NCBI GenBank assembly: GCA_019802505.1
Contig: JAFMOC010000170.1
Span: 1,576,001-1,640,000 of the forward strand
Direction: 5' to 3'
DNA length: 64,000 bases
From: Corydoras sp. C115
Taxonomy: Eukaryota; Chordata; Actinopteri; Siluriformes; Callichthyidae
Made by a program: the position numbers and the translations under genes. The notes beneath the pieces were generated by a model. It was not told the origin of the DNA and searched no databases. It worked only from the letters and a program-made list of their open reading frames with translations. The stretch's first letter is position 1; every line of letters begins with the position of its first letter. Positions 1 to 10,975 of the stretch are shown here, one piece after another.

Positions 1-1019
1 CACATAAAGGCAGTGCGCAAAGAACAGAATATAGTGTACGGTGCAACGGGCTGCACCGCTGAACCACCGATCTCATAGAGCTGTGCAGATTTACACCAGT
101 GCAGCTTCATATGATGAGACTACAGGGCTTTACTGTGATATGACTTGTGATTGCATGGTTTGTTTCAGTTCCATCATGTGTTAATTATTAATGGTTATAA
201 AAGAGTTGGGGGGGGGGTTAGTGTGACAGACAAGGTCAGACAACAGTCACCTGTGTTTTTTTTATTTATTTTATTTTTTATTTTTTCCACGAATGACTAT
301 TTGCATTAAGCAGAGTGTGGACTTTGGACTTTCCTCTAAATGTAATGAATTCTTAATCTGATTTATTGAGTGCATTGCTCTTCCGCATTTTTTAAAAACA
401 GCCCGAAAAAAAATTCTTCGGCAATGATTTAATCCTGATGTAACAGCTCCCCAATCTCTCCCCTCTCTGCGTTTGGTTTCGTGATTAGTATTCACACCTG
501 AGTTTGGAGGAGCCGGTGGAGGTGTGTTTGGTTAATGAGCCATTCGGAGTCCAGCTCTGTGAAGCTGGTGTGAATTGTTTTTAAAGAAACTGTTTGAACG
601 GGAAACAAACTCTTTCGTTTTCTCTTTTCCCCCAATACTCGTTTTCTTTTTCTTCACACCGCAGTAACGTCAGTAAAAAAATAAAATAAAAAAACCTGGT
701 GGATGTCCTGGCGTTGCACCAGGACTGTCATGTTCAAGCTTCATTTTACCCCCAAATGAGAACATTAGAGGTTCCTCTGATGAAGAACCTGTTACTAACG
801 TTTGCTCCCGTTCAAACAAGAATAAAATATAATCCTAAACACAAAACTGCGACAGAAATCAAGTCGGCAGCGAGCGTCAACCGCTGTTACTAATTTAGTG
901 ATTTCTCTTTTTTTTTTTTCCCTTAAAGCTTTGGGTGACTTTTGAGGGCTCTAATGTTTCAGAATATTGAGCTTTCTTTCCCTTGCTTCCCGTCTCGGCT
1001 TTCCCTTTTCTTGTGACAC
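1..1019. other. Unique noncoding sequence
   Basis: No coding, RNA or repeat signature is recognisable beyond short T-rich and G-rich runs (a G run near 209-217, T-rich sequence near 255-288 and 908-920). The short open frames here have no domain or composition that suggests a protein. Confidence 0.5.
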
Positions 1020-1310
1020 AAGTTATTTATGAAATTCTCTGAGCAGCTTAGGATAAATGATAAGAGACAGCGTTGAGAAGCATGGCCGACTAATGTCATT
1101 AGAATAAGAGGAGGCCCGGAGTACAGAGTGTTAGCAAGAACAGGCGTGCTGGAAATGAACTTGATGGCTTCCTTCTGCATTGCTCGCTCTTGTCTGACAG
1201 CAGATGGATTGCCAGATACAAAGCAGCCTTCTGCTTTCGCCGCATCCTCTGATTTAAATGTCACTTTTGAAATAAAAAAGGTATCACTCTGCTGTGACTC
1301 TGATAGACAT
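1020..1310. promoter_or_regulatory. Candidate conserved noncoding element
   Basis: A complex, repeat-free block of balanced composition lies between A/T-rich stretches. Visible words include GGATAA followed by ATGATAAGAGA (GATA-like), GACTAATGTCATTAG (paired homeodomain-like half sites) and CAGATG (E-box, about 1201). Overlapping open frames on both strands look like chance. The call is inferred from texture only; a coding exon is not excluded but no splice-framed domain was recognised. Confidence 0.25.
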
Positions 1311-1909
1311 TAGTTGGAGGGAGACTGTTCGAGAAGTGAACCTTGTCTTCAGAATGGGGATGAATGGTGGAAATAAAACTCGCGAAAGCTTGGTGAGAAA
1401 CATGTGATTATTATTCATCTCGGTGATAAACTGATGGGTTTGCAATAACGGGATGTTTTTTTTTATATGTTTGTACAGTCATCCAAAAAATGCTGGATAT
1501 TTTACTCATTGGAAAAGTGGCTTTATTGCAAAACTTTGCAAAACACAGTGTATTACTAATAATAGAACAACAGTCAAACTATCACTACTTATAGTGGGGG
1601 AAGAAAATCCATCATATAAAAAAAAAAAAAAAAGATCAAGTGTCTTATAACAACCTAAAATTGCACCTAATCTGGGCATGGATTTTCTCATACACAGTGC
1701 AGTAAATTTCCTCGTCACCGACATACCTGACAGAAAACCCGTGTTTCATCAAAATAATACACGGCTATGAATATTGATTATAATATTTGGCGCGACATCT
1801 GCTTTATGCTGAGAATTGCGGCAGGCCTCTTCTCGTCAGGGAGACAGTGTGAGAAAACTGGCTTCGTTTCAGAGATGGCCAAACGGAGGCAGCATTTTCC
1901 ACAGACACC

Positions 1910-1941
<32 letters not shown>

Positions 1942-2231
1942 CCTAAGCATTCTGAGCCATAGATAGATCTCACAGACAGACTCGGTGTGTGGAACCTAAA
2001 ATAGAATTAAAGGGCATAATAGACTCTCTCACCTAAAAATATTGAGGTGGCTTTTATAATCGCGATTGTGCTTGCTCATTGAATTCAGGCGTCCCGTCTC
2101 ATCGTCACGGGTGTTTGAAATCATGCGCTCGGTCGTGCTTTATGGAAACAGTTGGGGGAAGAGCCTTTAATGTTTCGGCAGTGTGCAGGAGAGTTCCACA
2201 GTGGAATGATTGGGAGAGTTTGGTGTAACAG
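1311..2231. other. Unique noncoding sequence with poly-A tracts
   Basis: Two A runs are present (about 1617-1634 and 28 As at 1910-1937). The latter follows unique sequence and has no retroelement body or target duplication that I could identify. Nothing else is recognised. Confidence 0.5.
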
Positions 2232-2990
2232 AACGTGAAAGACCTGACCTCAAAGACCTCAAGTTCAAGTTAATTATTTATTCATTCATTATCTTCCACT
2301 TTTATCCTCTATTAGGGTCGCGGGGGGGGGGGTTCCCCATGCCCATCCAGGGGAGAACATTTCGGGCGCTGGGTAGATACACCCAGGACAGGGTGCCAAT
2401 CCATCGCTGGGCACACACTCACTCACACAGACACACTCTATATGGGGCAATTTGGAGAATTCAATTGACTTGATCCATGTTTTTGGACTGTGGGAGGCAA
2501 CCGGAGAACCCCGAGGAAACCCACACGGACAGGGGAACCGGGAATCCCTTGCGCTGAGAGGCGAACGTTCTAAGCCACTGTGCCGTTATTTATTTATGTC
2601 GCGCTTTTTATAACAGTACATCGTCACAAAGCAGCTTTACAGAATGAAAAGCCTTTAAACCCCCGAAGAGCGAGCCGAAGCGACAGTGGCAAGAAAAAAA
2701 CTCCCTGTTATGTTGTTATTTAAGGAAGAAACCTTGTGAGGACCAAGACTCAGTGGGGGACTCGTCCTCCTTGAGCGGCCAGGCAGCAACAACAGTGTAG
2801 GACAGCCATATAGAGATATTTAACAAATGGAAAAACTCTAACAACTGGAGAACTATATGTGAGTCCATTAGGGGGCGTCCTGCAGGACCGCCAGTCCAAT
2901 TAATATCCAGGTTCCATCCAGTATTCGTCGGCAGAGCCATGGATGAAGGTCTAAATACACCTTCAGGAAGCCGGTCACGCCTCAAAAGAA
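2232..2990 (+). repeat. Dispersed fish repeat, split by a V-SINE
   Basis: Before the SINE the sequence reads CTCAAGTTCAAGTTAATTAT. After it come ATGTCGCGCTTTTTATAAC, CACAAAGCAGCTTTACAGAA, GGCAAGAAAAAAACTCCCTG and GGAAGAAACCTTGTGAGGAC. This word order matches an abundant teleost interspersed repeat that I know from fish genomic sequence; I cannot name its family securely. The SINE at 2281-2585 interrupts its AT-rich left part, and similar TTATTTATT-like sequence on both sides is a probable target duplication. The right limit is approximate, and 2716-2985 may belong to another unit. Confidence 0.6.
2281..2585 (-). mobile_element. V-SINE (tRNA-headed), internally deleted copy
   Basis: Read on the minus strand this is a tRNA-derived SINE whose central part resembles the conserved core of the V-SINE group (zebrafish DANA, shark HE1). 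On the plus strand it starts with the tail ATTCATTATCTTCCACTTTT and ends at the head, AAGCCACTGTGCCG. About 45 bases between CACACGGACAGGGG and GAACCGGGAATCCC are missing relative to other copies here, removing part of the core next to the B box. Confidence 0.85.
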
Positions 2991-3175
2991 GAGCTGACCC
3001 CCATCGAACATCTTCAGAATGAAGTAGAACAGAAGCTTTTCAGGACGAATCTGCAAAAAACCAGAGAGATGCTCCAGAATGATTGCAGCACGCCTCTCCA
3101 GAAGAGTTCAAAACCGTTCCATTCGTACGAACGAGAGCGACTCCATATTAATGGCCATGGATTCTGAATGAGAGC
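2991..3175 (+). pseudogene. Decayed Tc1/mariner-like transposase C-terminal end
   Basis: From about 2998 the plus strand reads Pro-Ile-Glu-His-Leu-Gln-Asn-Glu-Val-Glu-Gln-Lys-Leu. This corresponds to the PIEHLW-E-(L/V)-RRL segment around the last catalytic acidic residue of Tc1-like DDE transposases. Downstream, CCTCTCCAGAAGAGTTCAAA and CTCCATATTAATGGCCATGG match the usual end of such fish elements. The Trp after HL has become Gln, the upstream catalytic core is absent and no terminal inverted repeat was found, so this is a short dead relic. Confidence 0.6.
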
Positions 3176-3570
3176 TTATATAATCTGCATTATATTAATA
3201 TTATTTTAAAGAAACACAACAGTAATCATAATTAATCACTCTACAGCGGTTACTTAAGCCGCGTGGTTGGCTGTTGTTCTCCGAAGTTCTTCTCATTATA
3301 AACACCGCAATCAGATATAAATTTGGAATGAAACGCGCAGCGCCCTCAGACGACAATTAGTGCGTTTGAGTTTAACCCAGATTTCCACCCACCTGCATCC
3401 CGTGATTAATGAATCAACACATTTCTGCACAATTTGTGCAAACCTGATTTATTCCTCCGTTTCCTCGGAGCGCGCGTAACGTTTTAGAATAAATCACAGA
3501 AAGTGTGGAAACAAATCACATGACCGCGAGCGTTCCAGAGCTCCCAAATCCAGAACTGTGAAACTCATAA
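3176..3570. other. Unique noncoding sequence
   Basis: No repeat or gene signature is recognised in this stretch between the transposase relic and the minisatellite. Confidence 0.5.
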
Positions 3571-4902
3571 ACAACCACATACACAACCACACCCACTCGG
3601 AACCACACCCACTCAGAACCACACCCACTCAGAACCACACCCACTCAGAACCACACACAATGAACCACACACTGAACCACACACCCTCTGAACCACACAC
3701 CCTCTGAACCACACACCCTCTGAACCACACCCACTCGGAACCACACCCACTCAGAACCACACACAATGAACCACACACTGAACCACACACCCTCTGAACC
3801 ACACACCCTCTGAACCACACCCACTCGGAACCACACCCACTCAGAACCACACACAATGAACCACACACTGAACCACACACCCTCTGAACCACACACCCTC
3901 TGAACCACACCCACTCGGAACCACACCCACTCAGAACCACACCCACTCAGAACCACACCCACATACACAACCACACCCACTCGGAACCACACACAATGAA
4001 CCACACACTGAACCACACACCCTCTGAACCACACCCACTCAGAACCACACCCACTCAGAACCACACCCACTCAGAACCACACACAGTGAACCACACACTG
4101 AACCACACACCCTCTGAACCACACACTGAACCACACACAATGAACCACACACTAAAGTAAATACTGAACCACACACTGAACCACACATTGAATCACACCC
4201 ACACTGAACCACACACACTGAACCACACTCTCTGAACCACACACTAAATTAAACACTGAACTACACACACTGAACCACACACACTGAACCACACACTCTG
4301 AACCACACACTAAATTAAACACTGAACTACACACACTGAACCACACACTCTGAACCACACACTAAAGTAAATACTGAATCATGCACTCTGAACCACACAT
4401 TGAATCACACCCACACTGAACCACACACTAAATTAAACACTGAACTACACACACTGAACCACACACAATGAACCACACACTAATTTATACACTGAACCAC
4501 ACAATGAATCCCTTTCTGAATCACACACTGAACCACACGCACTGAACCACACACACTGAACCACACACTAAATTAAACACTGAACCACACATTGAATTAC
4601 ACCCACTCTGAACCACACACACTGAACCACACACTAAATTATACATTGAACAACACACTCTGAACCACACATTGAACCACACCCACTATGAACCACACAT
4701 AATGAACCATCCACTAAATTAAACACTGAACTACACACACTGAACCACATCCACTCTGAACCACACACAATGAACCACACACTAATTTATACACTGAACC
4801 ACACAATGAATCCCACACTGAACCACACACTAAACCACACACTGACCCACACACTGAACCACACTAAACCACACACTGAACCACACACTGAACCACACAC
4901 TG
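3571..4902. repeat. GAACCACAC minisatellite with 90-bp higher-order period
   Basis: About 1.33 kb of tandem units vary around GAACCACAC(A/C)C(A/C)CTCT, TGAACCACACACTG and ACTAAATTAAACACTGAAC. In the left part the variants form a larger unit: the CCACTCGG variant recurs at 3731, 3821 and 3911, exactly 90 bp apart. The right part (from about 4145) is more degenerate and carries a recurrent ACTAAATTAAACACTGAA spacer variant. Every unit contains AACCACA. Minus-strand open frames of repeated Val/Trp/Gly/Cys/Ser are products of the repeat in several frames and not genes. Confidence 0.95.
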
Positions 4903-4977
4903 CTGTTTATTGTAAGTCAGAGCAGCGAGTGTGCTGAGGGCAAAAGTGTAATGCTGGTATTGGCCCCACATCATACA

Positions 4978-4978
<1 letters not shown>

Positions 4979-5036
<58 letters not shown>
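4979..5036. repeat. (CA)29 microsatellite
   Basis: Uninterrupted CA dinucleotides, 58 bp, shortly after the minisatellite. Confidence 0.98.
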
Positions 5037-5040
<4 letters not shown>

Positions 5041-5339
5041 AAAAGAGCCCCATTGTCCTTCCTGCTAGCCATATTTGAACTTAATATTCCATGAAATAAG
5101 GCAGCGCATCAAACCGATGTAATCGCATCAGGTTAATAGAAGTAGTGAAATTATTTCTAGTCTTTCATACTCACTCACTTCAGATTATCTTTCCGTCGTA
5201 CTGTTTTGTGTTCTATACTCCTCATACTTTCTCCCTCGTCTTTTTGCCTAGTAACCAGGCTGAGTGGCTAACACAATCTTTTTACAAGGCTTTGACATCT
5301 TTTCAACTCCTAATAGGCTGTTCATTTCTGAGCTATGTG

Positions 5340-5381
<42 letters not shown>

Positions 5382-6703
5382 TGCACATTGTTTTGTTTTT
5401 TTGTTATGCTTGCTTACTTTCTCTCCTACGTCTTTCCTGCTCCGTCCCATTGTCAGGCCTTGCTGTTATAGAATGATGTGTTGTGAAAGTCAGAATGCTG
5501 CGTGTCACTGCTGTTCTGCCACATGTTTCTGTACAGATGTGTGGGCTCTCCGTTTCCCCCTCGAGAACTCATCTAACGGCAAACCGTCGCTGCTGCAGAT
5601 TAACACCTGGAGACAAAGATGAAATAAATGACATGTTTAAGTGTTTTTTTAATTTAATTAAGACGTATTCGAGCTGCCCGCTGTTCCTTCTGCGATTCTC
5701 TTGTCATTTATTTCATATCATTAGTAACCCATGGCTTGCACACCTCTGAAATCAGGGTGGGGTGCATTAATCTTGCTTCACGTTGCTTTGCGTTAAATCT
5801 CCAGCCATCATGGAATCTGGTCATCAAATATCCCAGATCCACAAACGTAGATCAGAATTCCGGGGCAGAGCGTCTGATCTCAGAGCAGTCTCAGTTTGAT
5901 CTCAAGCTGATGATGATGCTCTGATCAATTCAGTTCTGATCTCTGTGCAGCGGTCGCGTTCAGAGAAATGCTCGAGAACAGACCGGCTGCCTTTCCAACC
6001 TGTCTGCAGTTAAGAGAGCTTTACAGAAAGCAGCTCCAGCTCCTGAACTCCTGAACCTGCTGTCTCAGGTGATTCATATGACCTTTACACTGGGGAAGAG
6101 TGTTTAAGGCCTGGATCTATATCAATAATCGATGACTTTAATGTTAGACAAAAGACTCGTGTCCTCTTTCAGTACGTTGCAGTAAATCCTACAGAAAAAT
6201 TTTGTATATTATTATATTTTTTAGTTCAGAGTTACAGGGTCAGAAATGGCTTTGAAATCAGCATGGCCTTTTTTTTTCCCCCAAGTGTGTTTACTGGGCG
6301 CAGAGAGTGTTTCACATCATTTAGTCCATTTGCTGCAGAATTAACAATTAGAACAAGTGATCGACCGATTCAGTGTCTCCATCAAATTTTGGTTTTGTCA
6401 AATGGGAGAAAATTGCCGGGCTTGAATTAAGAGGGGGGCTTAAGGAAATATAATCAGTGGTCTCTAAATAGTGGATTTTGAAGGGCAAATTATGGCTGCA
6501 GAGCTACTGAAAGCTAATTTTGAAATAATTACATGGGGCTGTTCTCATGACAGTTGGGAATAATTTGGTAATTGGCTTCGGGTTCCATAATTTTATCAAA
6601 TGATTGTCATTATGTGTGTATAATCATATTTCTGCTGGTCAGATGGCATGTGAGACGGAATGTGCTTGGTCATGCGGTGCAGGCTATGGAGGAGCCATGT
6701 GAT

Positions 6704-6737
<34 letters not shown>

Positions 6738-6823
6738 CTTTGTTCTTTTGCATTTTAACCTTTTTGCTCCGGTGTCGGTCAGAGATACTGTTTTGACTTC
6801 CTGTTCATTACGCCCCTGTGTGT
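5037..6823. other. Unique noncoding sequence with simple repeats
   Basis: Contains a (TC)18 tract at 5343-5378 and 30 Ts at 6708-6737. Between them is unremarkable unique sequence. Leucine/serine-rich frames around 5145-5622 derive from the TC tract and its T-rich surroundings. Confidence 0.5.
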
Positions 6824-7612
6824 TCATTCATTATCTCCCGCTTTATCCTCTATCAGGGTCGCGGTGGGGTTCCCCATGCCCATCCAGCGGAGAACGTTTC
6901 GGTCGCTGGACAGATACACCCAGGACAGGCACACAGACACACTCTATATGGGGCAATTTGGAGAACTCAATTTACTTGATCCATGTTTTTGGACTTTGGG
7001 AGGTGTTGGGGAATCTCAATTTCCACGATGAACCTTTTTCTGGAGGAGTCCAAAAACCACGATGCAGACTTTGGTAGATACTCGAATCAAGCGGTTTATT
7101 TAAGACAAACCGAGCTAAAGAAGTGTGTTCTTCCAAAACAAGCCCAAGACCGCGGTCGACTCTGACTTTCGCACAACAGCAACCCTCTCCCAGCCAGAGT
7201 GCAGAAGTCCAGTTTCTACCCCTCTTTATCCTGAAAACCCACCCCTATCTCTGCTGTTCTCCTAGAGCAGCTAGGTCGAGGGCATCTGAAAGGTGATCAT
7301 ACTGCCCTTTCTTTTAGGGGGTTGTTGACAATTAGGCGTCTATGAGTCTCATTTACCAGGTCTGATGTCTCAGTTCCTGGGATGGACGTGCTGAACGTGC
7401 ACATTAAAGGGGCGTATGTTTGGTTCAGGTCAGGCTTACAACCTGACTTTAACCGTCATTCGTCTATTCAATCCTCGCCTCCCCCCCCAGTCACCACGCA
7501 TTCATGTTTACTGAACTTTGAGCTGATGGTCTGTTTGTATTCCTTCAGAGGAAACCGGAGAACCCGGAGGAAACCCATGTGGACATGGGGAGAACATGGA
7601 AACTCCACCCAA
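6824..7612 (-). mobile_element. V-SINE split by a solo LTR
   Basis: The tail and body occupy 6824-7003, and the central core resumes at 7552-7612 with AAACCGGAGAACCCGGAGG. In intact copies the two parts are contiguous (GTGGGAGGAAACCGG). About 60 bases around the CACTCACTCA portion of the body are also missing. The head with its A and B boxes is absent beyond 7612, so this copy is truncated as well as interrupted. Confidence 0.85.
7004..7547 (-). mobile_element. Solo LTR (544 bp) inserted in a V-SINE
   Basis: The insert begins TGTTGGGGAATCTC and ends GTATTCCTTCA, with the TG...CA ends of an LTR. It is flanked by GAGG at 7000-7003 and again at 7548-7551, a 4-bp target duplication; removing the insert and one GAGG restores the SINE core. 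Orientation is inferred as minus: TTTATT at 7095-7100 reads AATAAA about 90 bp from that strand's 3' end, and a TATA-like GGATAAAGAG lies upstream. No internal region, primer site or second LTR is present. Ty3/Gypsy-type or ERV origin cannot be decided from the ends alone. Confidence 0.8.
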
Positions 7613-9570
7613 GTCCCCCTGTGTGTTGTCCTTTAAAATCTATAACGTCCACTTTGACCGTCCTGCTTTTTAACGGAGGCCCAGCAGTTACTCTCTGTTC
7701 TGTTCTGATGTTCTGGACGCCACTTGCGTTTCTCTTTTTCAAAACTTTGTTTCTGTTTCATATTCCGCACTTGAATCACCTCGCATTCTTTCCATACACC
7801 ACTGCAGATTAACGTTCCGGCCCTGCTGGGAGGGGGGCACTTCATCCTCCTCCCCCCCACCAGTCGCTGCCCGTCGTCCTGCTGATCTGCGCCCCAGTAG
7901 CGTGAGAAACACCCACCCTCCCTCCAACAGCACATGCTGGACCAGGAAATCGACACCATGTGCCGGGTGCAGGTGTGCATTCTTCTCACCATGCGGCGTT
8001 CAGGCTCGGCTGGCGTTAAATCGCCCTCGTTTTACCCGAGTCTGCAATAATTAAGCGGAATATTTCACTGTGCATTCGTTATTTCCAAATTTGATCTCTT
8101 TTCCAATGAGGCTCATCATTCTGGAACCCCAAAAAAAAAAAAACGTTTTTATTGAGAGTTATGTGAGAAAACGGAGGCAGAGTCCAAAAAACAGAAAGCT
8201 GCACTCTTGTCTGTGTGTATGCTGATTTATAGTAGGGCCAGAGTGTGGGGCCCCGGAGGTGCACAGGCAGTGCTTCAAACAGAGATTGCTGGTGGCCTCT
8301 GGTGTGATCGTTGACCCAAGGTGAGGCACGTAGTGATTTATCTCTCTCTCTATCACCTCATCTTCTTTGCACTGCACACCAGGACGTTCTACGTGCTGCC
8401 GGGGGCAGCAAATGGGACGGCCTTTAAACCCTTGACTGCACCCAAAACCTATGTGCTTGTTGCTTGCCAGTATCTCTTTAAAATCCGGAGTTTTTTTTTT
8501 TTTTTTTTTTTTGGTTTTTTTTTGTTTCAGCTTAAGGCTTTGTAGTAGAGAGAGAGAGATACAAAAAGATACAACGTGGCCCTTTGACTTTTACGTTGGC
8601 GTAATACACCGACCTCAGAAGATAAACAGAGAACTATTTAGAAGTTTGCGGAGTGGGTTACTGCGAGCGGGACGCTAATGAAGGCATAACGATGCACACT
8701 GTGAGCGCAGACTGCTGACACACCTGATGCATTACGCCCAAGTTGTCTGCCGAGCGGTTGGGCTTGAATTGCGAGGGTTTATCTTGGTTGTAATTGAATT
8801 AGCATCGGGGCAATACTCGTAACTTTATTATTGGTACTTATGGGGTGTAAAACGGAAGGGCTGATTTAAACTGGCCGTTCCTCGGGCCTAATGAACAAAA
8901 ACCCAATGCGTTGATTGTAATGAACAATCAACACGTCCTCCGTTCTCGTTTTTCTTTTTTCCATGTCACACATTCAGACGTACCCACACACACACATTTA
9001 TCCTCTCTCCCAGCTCCACAGCTGTCTGATTCTGAGGCGGCCTAATGAGGAACTGTCTTTTCAGCTGAGTGGATTTGGTGCCAGAAGAGAAAAAAGAAAA
9101 AAAAACCTGCAGAATCATCCCAACAGCTTCATCTGTCCACTGTGTGTGTATATGTGTGCGTCCCGGCACCGTGTGTGTATGTGGGCCCAGCGCCTAACAT
9201 ATTTCACCGCTTGGGACTGCGGCTGACATCCCACATGCCCCGGGATTCTTCCGGAGCAGATTTAGAGTGATTTTCAGTGCAATTATACCTGCCAGTTCTG
9301 ACTGGTAGAGTTGCCCTCCTCGACGCTCATGTCTTCATGTTGGAGAGGCAGGCATGTGCAGATCTCTGGCCTACACACGGAGCGTGCTGCCAGGCCACAG
9401 ACCCCAGCGCTACCCTGCTGGTCATGCTGCACGCCAGCTCTCCACATCATTTGCAGTTAGTGCAGAGTGATAATTAGCTTGCAGGACGGCTGCCTGCTGC
9501 CGGGTGGCATTCATTTTTTTTTTTTTTTTTTGTAAGGCTGTTCGAAATTAGGTGTGTGTGTGTGAGAAAG

Positions 9571-9609
<39 letters not shown>

Positions 9610-9976
9610 CTACTCGTGGGTACACTTGCAGGGCTGTGGCCATGTAAGGTGCAAATCACTGTATCACACACCTAGATTGGATGAGCGTAAACCACTTTAC
9701 ACATAAGTCTCACTTTCTCATGAGGGAACATAATGGGAACGTATGTAAGTTACTGTATGTTATTCATATGTGTGATGTAGATGTGACATGTGACCCCGGG
9801 GCTGTTCTGACATCCTAATAAGCACTAGGCCTTTTTATCTTTATTAATGGCCAATATATCAAAATGTAACATGCATCTTTGGCCATTAATTTTTCTTGAC
9901 CTTGGTCGTTCCGATATGTCCACCACGTATTCAATCAAATCCTCTCTTTCCTGTATATCGTACCGTTTTCATCTGT
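7613..9976. other. Unique noncoding sequence with simple repeats
   Basis: Contains 22 Ts at 8491-8512 and a GT tract at 9573-9607. Apparent open frames at 7545-8545 are low quality and overlap each other on both strands. No interspersed repeat was recognised. Confidence 0.45.
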
Positions 9977-10297
9977 CCGTCCATTATCTTCCGCTTATTC
10001 CAATACCACCAGGTTCGTGTGGGGTTCCCATGCCTTCAGGCCCTGGGCAGATACACACAGAACAGGGTCTGAAGCAGATCCATAGTTGGGCACTCACTCA
10101 CTCACACGCTGTATTGGGGCAACTTAGAGAAACCACTTTCCCTTGAATCCGTGTTTTTGGAATTTTGAAGAAAACCGGAGAACCCTGAGAAAACCCACAC
10201 AGACATGGGGGGGAATGTGGAAACTCCACACAGATTTGGGATTCGAACCTGGACACCCCACGCTGAGAGGCGACCGTGCTGACCACTACACCACCTC
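9977..10297 (-). mobile_element. Old diverged V-SINE copy
   Basis: The order of tail, body, core and head is kept: CATTATCTTCCGCTTATTCC, TGGGGTTCCCATGCC, GGCAGATACACACAGAACAG, AAACCGGAGAACCCTGAG, GATTCGAACCTGGACACCCC and CTGACCACTACACCACC. Many substitutions and small deletions separate it from the other copies, and no target duplication is visible. It is probably an older insertion or a related subfamily. Confidence 0.75.
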
Positions 10298-10838
10298 ATA
10301 GTGTTTTATCATGTGGATGAGCACATGGATGGTCTACCTCTCAGCTGCTGTCTGTGTCTGTAGTCACTTGATGTTCTCTTTTTGGCATTGCAGAAGCCAG
10401 CGGTTCGGAGAATATCCGAGATTTTTTGGATTTTCTGATAAATTTACCAGAGATATTTTGTGGGGGTGTGGAAAAACTTTTTTTCTTTATTGACAAATGC
10501 AAATGTATGTGCCCATAATAATCTCCAGTGCAACAGGATGAGGCGGCGTTAACTACAACTAGAGCCTCGCTGAGAATCCCTCATGCCTTTGCACTTCACT
10601 GACGCAGGAGCCAGTCGCAGAATCAATACATATTCATAAGGTCTGCGGTAGGTGTCATGTTTACCTGTCAAGGCCTTGATTACAATGAACTATGTTCAGA
10701 CATGTGAGTAACCTCGTGCCAGATACACCCCTTTCTCCATCTGTACTCTGTCACAACCTCACTTCTGCCATCAGCTTAAAGCGCGAGCAGCCAACAAATC
10801 CATTCAGCGGCGCAGACTTTGATTCCTCGCTGCCTCCC
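10298..10838. other. Unique noncoding sequence
   Basis: No repeat, RNA or coding signature is recognised. Confidence 0.45.
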
Positions 10839-10975
10839 CACTATTTATTCTAATGTTTCCCGCGATTATAGCAGAATCTCATAATGAATTCTGATAAATT
10901 AATGGCTTCATTGTTCCGCTGCCATTGCTGTCTTTGATCAGCGTGCCAATTACCAAAGGTAATTTTCTCTTTCTT
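10839..10975. promoter_or_regulatory. Candidate conserved noncoding element
   Basis: A compact repeat-free block carries GATAAATTAATGGCTTC (homeodomain-like), CATTGTT (SOX-like), GATTATAGCAG, TTTGATCAG (TCF-like) and CCAATTACC. It ends abruptly at CT-rich sequence. Inferred from motif density only. Confidence 0.3.

Noticed and set aside
3629..4358. Long minus-strand frames of repeated Val-Trp-Phe-Gly-Cys-Ser
   Set aside because: Produced by the minisatellite in several frames at once; no start context or domain.
4979..5036. CRISPR-like or other array of regularly spaced repeats around 3.5-5.0 kb
   Set aside because: Units are contiguous tandem repeats with no unique spacers; a eukaryotic minisatellite and a microsatellite.
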